A DNA stretch of 64,000 nucleotides, from NCBI GenBank assembly GCA_015179025.1, contig WHUX01000141.1, forward strand, positions 1 through 64,000, read 5' to 3'. This stretch comes from Terfezia claveryi (Eukaryota; Ascomycota; Pezizomycetes; Pezizales; Pezizaceae). The position numbers and the translations under genes were made by a program. How positions within the stretch are numbered: the first letter of the stretch is position 1; each line of letters begins with the position of its first letter. Under the pieces are notes generated by a model. It was given only the letters and a program-made list of their open reading frames with translations, was not told the origin of the DNA and did not search any database. Of the stretch, positions 1 to 10,578 are shown one piece after another.

Positions 1-1
1 A

Positions 2-109
2 CATATTGAATATATAGAAACTACTCAAAATCCAGCTGATGTATTCACTAAGCCTTTGGATGCTCAAAAACACACTAAGTTCCCTAAACAACTCGGCTGT
101 ACTGTCTGA
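2..109 (+). pseudogene. Ty1/copia Pol C-terminal tail (partial)
   Basis: An open frame enters from the left edge and ends with TGA at 107-109. It reads like the last 35 residues of a copia polyprotein, just after RNase H, with the characteristic NPADVFTKPL motif. Only the 3' end lies in the window, so intactness upstream is unknown. A purine-rich GAGAGAG stretch (polypurine tract) follows directly, then the LTR at 115. What is seen is the motif, the stop and the adjoining LTR; assignment to Ty1/copia rests on the family motif. Confidence 0.85.
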
Positions 110-114
110 GAGAG

Positions 115-657
115 TGTTGGAACGCACATCCGGCACACCCATGCTGTAGATCACCTGTTACCCTGAATTCAGGATATCTGGCAAGGCCACCTCCTCATAA
201 CATCATCCATCGTCATTATTATCGCTTATACGTATGTATGGGTTGATCAGATTGTCGCTCGCATTTCTTGTATTTTCTTACAATCCATGCGGTATATAGA
301 CACCGCTCCGGAACTGTATTTTATAATTATCGAAGTCCTTAATTCCCCTCGTTCTCACTTGCATCATCATTCTCTTAGTTCTATTACCCACTTTGCGTAT
401 TTCCATCCGCTCCAGTAGGCTTATTACTAGAGATCTGTGTTGCACCCGTGCTCGCTGCCGTTGCCGCCGCTGCCTCGCTAGAACCACTCCGCTGCCTAAC
501 AAGATATCCCCACATATCTTTTGTTAACTGGCAGACAGGTGTATTCTCCACCACTATATAAATTTAAGGGGATGATGTAATCATATTCTATTTCGGTATT
601 ATTCAGTACAAACTACATTGAGGTATCACAACTCATCCACGAGCGAATTTCCCAACA
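115..657 (+). mobile_element. 3' LTR of the Ty1/copia element (543 bp)
   Basis: The LTR starts TGTTGGAA after a polypurine tract and ends TTCCCAACA, giving inverted ends of about 8 bp. The partner LTR is outside the window. It contains a TATA-like ctatataaattta at about 555. The bases after it (TTGGTATCC) resemble a tRNA primer-binding site, so this LTR may be shared with a second, tandem copy. Confidence 0.75.
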
Positions 658-768
658 TTGGTATCCACTCAACAAGTCACAAAGATTTTTCATACGGCGC
701 CTAAAACGAGTTTTGCCGGCTCGCACGAAGTACTAACTCGATTGTTTCCTCCATCGCCGCCTAAAACA

Positions 769-2477
769 CTACCATGTTAGAATACACACACACATATACA
801 ACAACTTGTAAATCCCATGGATACACACCTTGACTCTTGTAAGGATCCGCAGCAAGGCAAACATATCCTCCGCACCATCAATGCCCAAGGAAACCACGTA
901 CGGGTCTGAGCGCTTCACCACGCAGTAATCCGCATTCGCAAACTGCATTCGATGTATCCTAAGACTCAAGCCTCCCAAATGTCAGCTCCCCCGTCACCTC
1001 CCAAATAATACATGTACATACCAGCGCTAACCATCCCAAAGACTTGAAGCTTCCTTACAACCTCCCAATCATGTCTCACCCGTTGCTTCAGATCCCACAG
1101 CATGCTTACCATGGCGCGCTGAATCTTTAAGACATCATTCTCCCCTTTTGGGTCCCGGTTCAGATTCACGGGTGGAATGCTCGCCTCTGTCACACCTACA
1201 TCAAACGATCTTGCTCCGTCCGTGTACCGGAACAAACCATCGAACCGGTCTGTCTTCCCCAACACATGGGTGTTTAGTTCTTTTCGAAGGAGGAGCAGAT
1301 GCGGCATGAGTCCGTCGGACCAAAGATCATCAATGATAGTCGACCAGAGAATATCGTAGTTGCCTTCCTTGAGGGAGAGGCGGTTGGTGGGGATGCGGGT
1401 CATGTGGGAGAGCCAGTGAGAGATGGAGCGGTTGGCGTAGGTGCAGACGAAGTTCTGAGGAGTAGGAGGGGTGTGGAGGGGGCGGGGGTTGGATTCAGTT
1501 ATTTCACTAGAGTGGGGTCAGTGATTTCTAGAATGCTGGGATGGCAATTTGATAGACATACATCCAGTCTATCCTTTCTATGCAGGATTGAAACCGGGAT
1601 AAAGTATACTCGAGGTCTGGATTGCACTGCGGTAACTTAAATATACACGCGTGCAACTCAGCATGCTCAACCGGATACTCCCCTTCGGTAATCGCATCCA
1701 GGTCAACAATCCCATAGTAGAGCAACTTTTGAAAATTCGCTGTCCCAATTCCACGAGTCACCCAGTCGTTGGTAGGTAGGGAGATACAATCCACAGGCTA
1801 CAACAGCACCAGTCAGTCGTGGAAGATTGCAAAATTACAGGCCTTGTTTGCCATCGCACCTTGCCGCCTGGCCATGTCTTGCCCTGTCTGAGGTTGTGCG
1901 GGTTTAGTGGCTCCTGCTCGTGTTCTGGGTCACGATCAGGGGTTTGGATATGTTCGTCGCTCTGCGGTACCGGGAAATTTTGCTCTGCTGGTTCCGAGTT
2001 AGAAGGGCCTGCTTCAGGCGCATGCGTGGTGTTGCCGGTAGCTGTTGATCTGCTCCCCGTGATGATGCTTCCGACTTGCGAGGGACCATGGAAGATGAAT
2101 TTCGATGTCGTCGCGTGTTCCCGCCGTGGTCGCGCATTGCTCCTAGCAGTTTTCTGATAGCACGAGATCAACATCCGGTCTATCTAAATGGAGCAGACAA
2201 AACATACACGGCCAGTCATGATTCCAATTCCCTCATCCAAGACCTGACTCGCCTTTGCTTGCTGCGTTCCTGTTCCATTTTTCTTTAACTCACGGAGCAT
2301 CTCTAACCAGAATCCATGAATATTGGTATTATCAGACAAAAACGCAAACCCCTCTGAATTCCCCAACAGATAGTCGCGGAAGGACGACAGCTTCCAATCC
2401 GCGGGGTCCCGGGTAAAGTATCTCTTGATGAAGGCCTGCCGGAGTTTGCGCTGGTGGGGGTCAGTTCGGCGGGTCAT
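769..2477 (-). CDS. Conserved fungal protein of unknown function, five exons
   Basis: Exons on the minus strand are 2477-2208, 2153-1860, 1797-1562, 1506-1022 and 971-769. The introns (54, 62, 55 and 50 bp) have donors GTATGT, GTGCGA, GTATGT and GTATGT; three show a CTGAC branch site and all end in AG. The phases join into one frame of 1488 nt, or 495 residues. A charged, disordered Ser/Pro/Glu-rich stretch covers roughly residues 95-185. The C-terminal half carries the segments FDVGVTEASIPP, then NDVLKIQRAM, then KLQVFGMVSAG. This pattern is familiar from large families of uncharacterised fungal proteins. The acid plus E-x(n)-K arrangement is faintly reminiscent of PD-(D/E)XK nucleases, but that is inference. 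The start is the first ATG of exon 1. The last exon could contain one more intron near 830, so the exact C-terminus is uncertain. No neighbour suggests a pathway. Confidence 0.72.
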
Positions 2478-5341
2478 TACAACATGGAAACCGGGTCGTA
2501 GGCCGCGAAGGGATGAGAATCGCTACCCTACCACACGGTGTAGTAAAAGGGTGAGAATCACTATGTAGGCTACTGTACCAAAAGGGGGTTGTGCTATCGC
2601 ACGAGAGTGCTTTCGCGTCGCTATGTCATGTGGATACTTCAGTTTGCAATTCGGATTTATTTCCGTATGCGCAAGCAACTTTATTTTAGTGGCGTCGCGT
2701 AGCATTTAGTAAGTATGCAAATGTTTGCCACGTGTTGTATTTATTACCGGGATATAGGTCGAAAAGTTTGCTTGGATTGCAGAACTGTTATATAAGGTAA
2801 CAAGAGGTAATGTTGAGTTTAATTAGGGAGAAGAACAGCAGAGCCTGGTCAAGGGATCAATTAAACCAGCCAGCTTCAGATTTATCTAGATCAGTGGTTA
2901 CTAAAGAGCTATGATAGCATAGATTAATCAGCCAGTTTAAAATGGCACATGTAACTTTATCATGTGCAGAATCTTATCAGATTCTTATCTTCCATCTTCA
3001 CGAGATTTCGAATATTTGCTATATGAATACATATACCCGCATGTGAACAAAACGTTCACCATTATTATTTGTTCTTTGCTTCTATTTTTCAAAAGCGACT
3101 ATGTTGACGCCAAGATGAGCTAGAAAATTTGTGGTGTGGGGTGCAGATAAGCTAAGAACGAGGGGATTTGAACGCTTATGTGACCCCTGTAGTCTGGTTG
3201 GTAAGCGATCTCGGTCCTCTCCCAGCTGATTATTAGGAACGCAGAATAATTGGCATATTATTATTACCATGAGGTAACCCTCTCACAACAAGCATATAGT
3301 GACCAATACCACATTAGATTTGTGATGAATGCATGCAGATATGAATAGCTTAAAACATCTGCTAAAGGCCCATGACAGATATGACTTTACTGACACATCC
3401 ATATACCAGTAGATCATTATTGGGTTCTGTTAGCTATCTTGTGATCGGTACCATCAGCTCTTGCTTATATACCGTCTCGGTCTTATCTGAATTCTCATCG
3501 AAGTCAATTACCTACCTATACCTATAGTGACTGGGAACATATTCCAGATAGTAGGCAACACAATCTACTGGTGGTCAGTAAAACAACGGTGTAGATGAAC
3601 TTCAACAGTTGAAGCTGAATAAGCTTGTGCAGCAATCACAAAACAGCAGCTATGGTAGCCGAATGCCCTGCTCTCATGACTGCCTCAACATCAAACATTG
3701 AACCTTTGAAAATACGGATTAACATGTGAGCACTAAATACACGTATAGTTCAAACTTAAACTACCTGATGTTCTTATTATGGTTTTTTCCTAGGTTTAAA
3801 AAAGGAGTGGAGGCACGTTTTCAGCCAAAACATTAATTTTGTTGCTGAGTACCCTACACATGCGGTATAAGACCCAAGTGTTAAAAGAGATATAGTGGTC
3901 AATAGAGGATCATCAATTTGGTACTCCAGCTAGATTTCTATGATTGGGTATGGGAATTGTGTGAGATCTATAGGTTGGTATATATCCCACCCCCGTGGCC
4001 ATGCCAGATGTCATGAGGCTCCTATTTTGGAGTCTTTAATTCATAGAGAGATCATTTTTAGGGCTCCTTCAAATGAATTGAAGCTCATTTTGGCAGCTTG
4101 TGAAGCAGTTAGTTAAAACTTAGGCGCGACCAAGGTTAGCCATTGATTTTTGTGCTAATGGAATCCATTATACTAATTATATGCATGAGCTTTTCATGCA
4201 AGATGATTGGCTGAAAATTGGGTCTTAGGCAGCCAACGCACTGGAGAGGTTTATGATATCAAGAGCTAGTAGTAGATTCTGCTTTTCTATTTTTTTAATA
4301 CATGTGATTGACCTTGAAAGGATCATCCAACAAAAAAAAAAAAAAAAAGATGCCTTGATACATATCCTTGCGGCCTGTACTCGAAATGCTGGGTAAGCTG
4401 GGTACTTGGTATATCAGAGGCTGGCTTTGGTGCATTCTGTTTCAAGATTTATCCTTGTTACTCATTCTTACCGGGATTTTCTATGAAACCTTAAGGTTTC
4501 CGACCCTAATATCCAGCTATGCACAGACTCAGCCAAAACAACATCACTTTGTTTCACTAACGGTAGAGGAACATGGTGAAGTGCCATTGTGACCAATACC
4601 TGCGCGTTTTTGGGGTGCTGTCAAAACTACAGAAAACTCCCGTTACAAGCATACTGTCGGGACCGGAGGTAACGAACATATGCTTTTATAGGGTATGCTT
4701 GTAACGGGATTTTTCTGTATCAGGCAGTATCATCTGTTAGTCAAGGCAGGGTTGAAATTGACGTTTGCCCTATTCCCCACGCAAACATCAAAAACAGAAA
4801 TGCAAACAAAGAATCCAAATGGTTCCCAAACATCACAAATGACATGAATCCCTATGGTATGTATGAGGGAATGGTGTAACGCACATCGTAACGGTTAGCG
4901 TACGAAAGTTGATGGATTTGGCAGCTACATAGTGTGATACTGGTTGTGCATCATCGAGAGTGGAATGGATGCACGGATACTCGTATTGAAGAAGCAAATT
5001 GTGCGGTGTGTCGTATGCGTGTCCAGCAATGCAGGAGGCTACACCACTAGGACCCGATCCTTAATAGCCTCTCAGGTTGACTGGCCAGCAAGTCAACCTT
5101 GCACGCGGGTTTATACCATCAGCCGTAATAACACATTTTGTGTTGTCGGAGCCCACTTTTAGCGTATGATTGTGAGACCCCGGTTCACATACTGCTCCAC
5201 TTGCATGATTTAAATTCGAGAGCTGTTGGGCGCATTGTTATCATATATCTAAAGGGGAGGTGATGCGATTTCTATCAATTGACAATTGCCCTCCCACAGG
5301 TGTTATCGAATTATTACCCACTGCTTCAACCAGGAATCATA
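2478..5341. other. Gene-poor, AT-rich spacer
   Basis: No supportable gene was found. It holds an oligo-A run at about 4331-4348 (a possible retroposon tail), the small hairpin MITE at 4628-4719, and one copy of the dispersed motif TAGTCTGGTTGG at 3190-3201. Scattered short frames are interrupted by stops. Confidence 0.6.
4628..4719. mobile_element. 88-bp palindromic mini-MITE with TA duplication
   Basis: CAGAAAACTCCCGTTACAAG near 4630 is mirrored by CTTGTAACGGGATTTTTCTG ending at 4717, giving arms of about 26 bp around a short loop. TA flanks both sides (4628-4629 and 4718-4719). CAG...CTG ends with a TA target are typical of Tc1/mariner-pogo MITEs. Confidence 0.65.
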
Positions 5342-5851
5342 ATGGATTGGTCTCCATGCAGGCTTTGCAGTTGTCCAAATTACCAACTGGGCATAGTTGG
5401 AACTGACTGCGCAAGATGCCAACATCCCCGAGAAGCCCATGAATCTCGAATTCCCAAGCCGCCAGGGGGATCTCCCGACGGCCCGAAACCATGTCGGCGC
5501 TGTACATACCCAAATTACCAACTGGGCATAGTTGGAACTGACTGCGCAAGATGCCAACATCCCCGAGAAGCCCATGAATCTCGAATTCCCAAGCCGCCAG
5601 GAGAATCTCCCGATGACCTGCAACCATGTCGGCTCTGTACATGTCCAAATTACCAAGTGGGCCCAGTTGGAAGTGAATGTGCAATCTGCCAACATCCCCG
5701 AGAAGACCATCAATCTCGAATTCTCAAGCCGCCAGGAGAATCTCCCGACGGCCCGAAGCCATGTCGGCGCTGTACATGCCCAAATTACCAACTGGGCATA
5801 GTTGGAACTGACTGCGCAAGATGCCAACATCCCCGAGAAGCCCATGAATGA
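5342..5851 (+). CDS. Tandem Cys/His-repeat (putative zinc-binding) protein
   Basis: This 169-residue protein is almost entirely four tandem units of exactly 45 residues (units start near residues 6, 51, 96 and 141; the last is cut after 29). Each unit has the pattern C-x2-C-x13-C-x2-C-x-H-x4-H, with the constant text PNYQ, G-x2-G and HPRE. A proline-rich linker (RIPKPPGESP) separates the units. The spacing suggests a small metal-binding fold; which ligands bind is inference. The ATG at 5342 is the first in frame, but ccctcccacag at about 5290-5300 could be a 3' splice site, so an upstream exon is possible. An intron-like stretch (gtaagctgat...cttacag, about 5882-5928) lies past the stop. I do not recognise a named family. 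There is no signal peptide or membrane segment. Confidence 0.62.
   Translation: MDWSPCRLCSCPNYQLGIVGTDCARCQHPREAHESRIPKPPGGSPDGPKPCRRCTYPNYQLGIVGTDCARCQHPREAHESRIPKPPGESPDDLQPCRLCTCPNYQVGPVGSECAICQHPREDHQSRILKPPGESPDGPKPCRRCTCPNYQLGIVGTDCARCQHPREAHE
5357..5849 (+). repeat. 135-bp coding tandem repeat, about 3.7 copies
   Basis: The block ccaaattacca recurs at 5375, 5510, 5645 and 5780, exactly 135 bp apart. Units 1, 2 and 4 are nearly identical at DNA level while unit 3 is diverged (for example VGPVGSECAIC instead of LGIVGTDCARC). This suggests recent duplication or conversion among units. Confidence 0.95.
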
Positions 5852-8035
5852 CCTCCAACGGTAACAAGGACTTCCACTAAAGGTAAGCTGATACACACAA
5901 AGAGTGACCCGTATACATTGGCTTACAGACCAACAGGGGCGCAATCAAGTTAAGGCATGGTTTGCAGATTGTGTATCGGGAGCTAAGTTATTCGAGCTAG
6001 GGACATCTCTAATGGGAATGGGTATCCCTTGTGGAGGAGCGACAGATCAGGGTAAGCATGTATGCAAGGTTGCTGTCGTTCCGTTCAGTTTCTTTAGGTA
6101 GCGGAGGCACGTGTTGATCCGACGGAAAGTGCGAGAGAAGAAATGGACGTGGAGTAGTGGTTTGGAGTTTTGTGGTCTCGTGTGTTTTGCACCTTTGCGG
6201 CTCTTCGTTTCACTTTCAATTACTGCTCAGATTGGAGGATTGTTAGCTAAGAGTTGTGTCCGTCTACCACGATGTATTGTCACTGAGGTTGATTGGTTGA
6301 TATTGCACACATACACAAAACTTTCGGCTCTAAGTAGTCCGACTTTGGACTTGATCGTAGAATGATGACGAAGAAGTAGTCTTGACCTCAGCCCTTACAT
6401 GGGAGCAGCTTACAAGTGGTAACAAAGGAAGAATAACTTTAGACGGGGCAGCTGCCACACCATTTTTTTCCGTTTTAAATATTCCGTATTTATATGCGGT
6501 CCCATTAAGGGAACCATGATGATCAGGACAAGGCAAGTGTAATCTGCCAGGTCCGGCACTAAATACAAAAAGTACTCGCGAGTGAGGCGGGACCAGGGCT
6601 GGTCAGCAAGGGAAAGAAAAAGGCGAGCGAAATCATTTAGACAGAGAGCCCACCCCAGTAGCGTGCTTGTTGGTCGATTTTTCCCACCCGCTCTAAAATG
6701 TACTTATGGTCAGAAGGTGGAAGGTTTCGCATCGTGCGGTTGGGAGGGCCAAGTTCATCCTGCTGAGCAAAAGACAAGACCAAAAAGGACGTCCCATAAA
6801 TACTTTGGCTCTGAATCAACGAAAATCATAGAATTCTGTCCGACTCCTACCGTACCTGTGAAAGAGCGTTTTAGCCAGGGTGCGTATAACTTTCCTGTCG
6901 CCTTCCTTCTAACAAAAGTCAAGAAGAAAGTCAAATTGTCAACTGGTAGTGGATTCGATTGTTCATCAAAGAGTAGGGTGGATTTCTATGAGCTATCCAC
7001 CGCTCCATCGAGTTATAAACCATTTACCCCATACTACCCTCCGCTGTCCTATCCAGGAAGTCTGCTCCACAACATGTCTTCCGCTCCAACGTTGAGAAAG
7101 ATTAAGATTAGTAAAGAAAAGATAAAACGTTTGTATTGGCAGTGGAATAACACGGACTTATATGGAATATTACCACTCGCCCAATGGAATATGTTTGAGA
7201 TACGGCTCGTACTTAGAGAAAAGGTTTGAATTGCCACTGACTTTATGGAAAATATGTGAGATACAGTACAGCGCTATACCACTATACCACACTCTCTGCT
7301 GGGCGTGGCTCTATGCAAACGACCCTTCTGTATGCGGGAAAACCGTTCATACATGTGTTCAATTCATGCGGTATCCTACCTCACCACGCGCAGTATAACG
7401 TAGCATACTAGCATATCTGCGTAGCATATTCAGCATACTGAGGTCAGTACACCATATGCAACATACTCTTATTACCCAGCGCATCGCGCGCAATATAGTG
7501 TATAGGCAGCATACCTAGCAAACCACCCCTACATAACGTATTACGTGTGGAATGCCTGAATCTGTTGTTGCAAATGCGGCTTACATGTCTCCCCAATGCC
7601 AAGTCCCCGTCATGATCGCGGGTAAACTACAGATATAGCTCTGCCAAGCCCACATCTAAAGAGATAATTTATCCATCTTGTTTATTCTAATGCGATCCCT
7701 CATACGATAAGTATGTACCACGTCGTGTAGTAGCTGATATCTCTGATACGACGAGGATCTGGTATTCGACTGGAGCCGCAGCCTGTTTTGCCACTTTCAA
7801 GTTTCCCTGCAGCGACGATCTCAGCTGAATGCTTGCGTGCCCGAGCGGGTTTAACACATCGCCCAACTCATCATAATTGCTACGGAAGCGAGCATTCATT
7901 TTGCATTATCGCCCACTATCGACAAAGTAAACTCGCTTATTTTTCCCTCTTCCCCCCTGAGCCGTACCTGTGCTGCGCGACGGCGTTGACGGCTAAGTTC
8001 ATCGCTTCGTTACGACTGCCCGATCCCAGTGCGCC
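5852..8035. other. Intergenic region with a LINE 3' tail
   Basis: Apart from the LINE-like tail near 6482-6560, nothing firm was found. A 215-codon frame (6582-7229) lacks domain signals and shows no intron logic; I do not call it. 7400-7560 is rich in short repeats of the gcatac/agcata type. Confidence 0.5.
6482..6560 (-). mobile_element. LINE 3'-terminal remnant
   Basis: The segment with gcggtcccattaagg and then ggcaagtgtaatctgccagg matches the 3' end shared by the LINE copies at 15398, 31330-31437 (opposite orientation) and 32086. A short T-run lies just upstream at 6463. Minus-strand copy, mostly lost. Confidence 0.6.
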
Positions 8036-9479
8036 ATGAGCCGTCGCCCTGGCATCACCTTCCTGGCTGTGGTCCTCGTCCTGATCGTGCTTCTGAATGG
8101 TGCTTGGTTCTACAGCTCCCATGGGGATCAGTCATTGGGATCTGCCCTCAGCGGCAGTGGGTCAGGCCTAGGGTCTGTATCAGGAGGGTCCGTAGTCCAA
8201 CACGAACAGCCACCTCAGGTTGACCCTGAAGAAGACAAGGCCCTCTTTGATCATGGCACAAAAGTTCTTGGAGAACAGCTCTTCGCTACTACTACTACTA
8301 CTACTACTACTGCTACGGTCCAGGGACAGGAAGCAACGACTACTACAACACCTGGTCTCGGTGATGTTCTTTCCAGCGACAAGATCGACTGGTCACGTTT
8401 CGCCTACGTCCAGTATGTTACGGCAACTGAACATGTGTGCAACAGTGTGATGATCTTTGAGTCCCTCCACCGGCTTGGTAGTAAGGCAGATCGGGTGCTC
8501 CTGTATCCGCGGGAATGGGGTCCAGTTGACGATACCAGTTGGAAAGCCCTGGACTCCAAGGCCACCGCGATCCTGGCGAAGGCAAGAGATAAATATCACG
8601 TCAAACTGAGACCAGTAGACTTGATCAAGCAAAAGGGTCAGGAACGTATGTTAGCCAAACTGAATTCTATCAATCTTCAAGTCCTCATAACCAAACTAAT
8701 ATTTTCCTCTTCATTCACATAGCAACCTGGGAGGCCGGATTCACCAAACTCCTTGCTTTCAATCAGACCGACTACTCCCGCACGATCATGTTTGACAACG
8801 ACGCCACAGTCCTCAAACACCTGGACCACCTCTTCCTCCTCCCACCTGCGCCTCTAGCCCTTCCACGTGCATACTGGCTCGGACCGGACCCACTTCCGGA
8901 GAAGACTATTAACAAGTATATACTCTCCGCACAACTCCTCGTTGTCACTCCTGATCCTGTAGTCTTTGCTGCGTTGCTGGATGGCGTCCACAACAAAGGG
9001 ACGAAGGACTACGATATGGAGATCCTTAATTGGGTCCTGGGTCCTGTGGCTTTGGTGTTGCCTCATCGCGCGTTGAATCTGTTGAGTGGTGAGTTCCGGA
9101 GAGAGCACAAACCCGGATACAAGGGGTATGACCGCTATCTAGGTATCACCGCAGAGAGTTGGAATGCGAAAAAGGTGTTAGACGAGGCATACTATGTCCA
9201 TTTCTCCGACTGGCCAAACCCAAAAGTATGTAAACCCCACAGCATCCCTTGTGATTTTCCAACTGCTAATAGGGCCTACTCCGGTAGCCATGGTATCATC
9301 CATACAAAGCCAAATTGCCCGAAATATTGCCGAAGTGTTACCCCAAAGTCCCAACTGCCTCAGGTCACGGTTCCCGCCGGAGCGATGACAAGGATATGGA
9401 CTGTAGCGATAAGGAGACTTGGTTATGGCTGTACAGTGACTTTAAGTATAGGCGAAAGGTACGACTTTGCTCCTCGTAG
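8036..9479 (+). CDS. Golgi-type glycosyltransferase, GT8/GNT1-like
   Basis: Three exons (8036-8645, 8723-9225, 9288-9479) give 434 residues. Intron 1 is GTATGT...CACATAG (77 bp). Intron 2 is GTATGT...GCTAAT...GGTAG (62 bp). Residues 9-28 are hydrophobic after a short basic tip, which predicts a type II signal anchor. A low-complexity stem with Thr runs follows. The catalytic part has the acceptor/donor-site segment YVTATEHVCNSVMIFESLHR and a DxD-like motif, FDNDA, at residues 227-231, as in glycogenin-like and GNT1-type sugar transferases that use metal-bound nucleotide sugars. Exon 3 restores the family's typical end with W-LYSDFKYRRK. The reading frame is intact. The likely role is transfer of N-acetylglucosamine or a related sugar to glycans in the Golgi; the exact substrate is inference from family. 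Confidence 0.85.
8287..8313 (+). repeat. (ACT)n microsatellite in the glycosyltransferase stem
   Basis: About eight to nine ACT/Thr codons in a row lie in exon 1, and a second Thr run lies near 8338-8352. Both encode the flexible stem between the anchor and the catalytic domain. Confidence 0.85.
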
Positions 9480-10578
9480 GCTATTATATCCTTGGATTTC
9501 AATATTAATTGAACGGATTAAATACAGAATATTTGTGGGTTGGATCTGATGGTTCCCCCGCCTATCGAACGCAGACTATATTCGGAGCCCCAGTGGGATA
9601 ATTAGGTTTGAGCTGAATGGAGCCTCGCAAGTCATTTTTCACTTATGAGTAGGTAACGGAGGTTGTCGAGACCATTTGCATGTACTACACTAGTATTAGC
9701 GGGAATATGATTCTTATGATTAAAGTACAGATAGGTAGCACAGTTGGAAAAATAGGTAATCAATACCTACGCCGTATCACTCATGCCTCGGGCCACCAGC
9801 ATGGCCTACCGTAGATTACATATTCAGTACTCGATAACCATATTCGTACCGTACATGAAAATACAATGTACAGTATGTCTTACTCCTGAATCCATACAAT
9901 ATTCTCCAATATGCTGTGCCTGAAGGGTGGGTCTTATGTGCTGTTCAACGGGCAGGAGGATCCTGGACGCTGAACTCCAATATAGTGCCATCTGGTCATG
10001 AATGGCTATGTGTAGACATGGCCATAAGTCTGGAAGCAGGTAACCCATGGCCAGCCATCAATTTCTACTGCAAGTCTCCAATATAAATCCTATCGCTAAA
10101 TTTCATTACACGTACTATCTTCGACACATGCATATATACAGATTTTAAACCCCACAATCAATAACCAACGTTTCGCGGACATTCACTCACGAAGTGTCAC
10201 AATAAAGTTCTTGCTGAAAGACAACAACCAAATGATGTCATCCCGGTTCCTGATTCCTACCCCCTCTTCCATTCCGAACACCCTTGGAGTATCACAACGA
10301 CCTAGAAAAGCCCTCTCCCTGGCCACGTTCCCGGAGAACGCAGTCCCTCCCATAGTATCACAAAACCCTACCAACTCCCCCCCCGGGCAACGCCCCAACC
10401 CTCCCGCCTCACTTTGCCCTCAATATTTTACTTATTCCACATAATTCCTTACCTCCGCGTATATCGCCTCACGCAAGGCCCATACATCGAAAGCAATTTC
10501 CACGGGCACAATTTCCACGGGCTGTTCTTGCTCCTGTGGTCGCTCAACATCCAGCTCCGTTTGGTACACCCACCATGG
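9480..10578. other. Intergenic / 5' region of the next gene
   Basis: No gene is supported. The membrane-protein frame downstream is open upstream of its first ATG (back to about 10414), so a 5' exon or unannotated start may lie in 10200-10578. No RNA gene was seen. Confidence 0.4.

Noticed and set aside
3159..3243. Possible tRNA gene (A-box and B-box like words)
   Set aside because: The words lie on opposite strands or at the wrong spacing, and no acceptor stem can be paired.
5303..5944. 213-codon minus-strand frame
   Set aside because: It is the antisense shadow of the 135-bp coding repeat; the plus strand has the Cys/His periodicity.
6582..7229. 215-codon open frame
   Set aside because: Composition changes along its length, with no domain, signal or repeat. 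It begins in LINE-derived sequence; likely chance.
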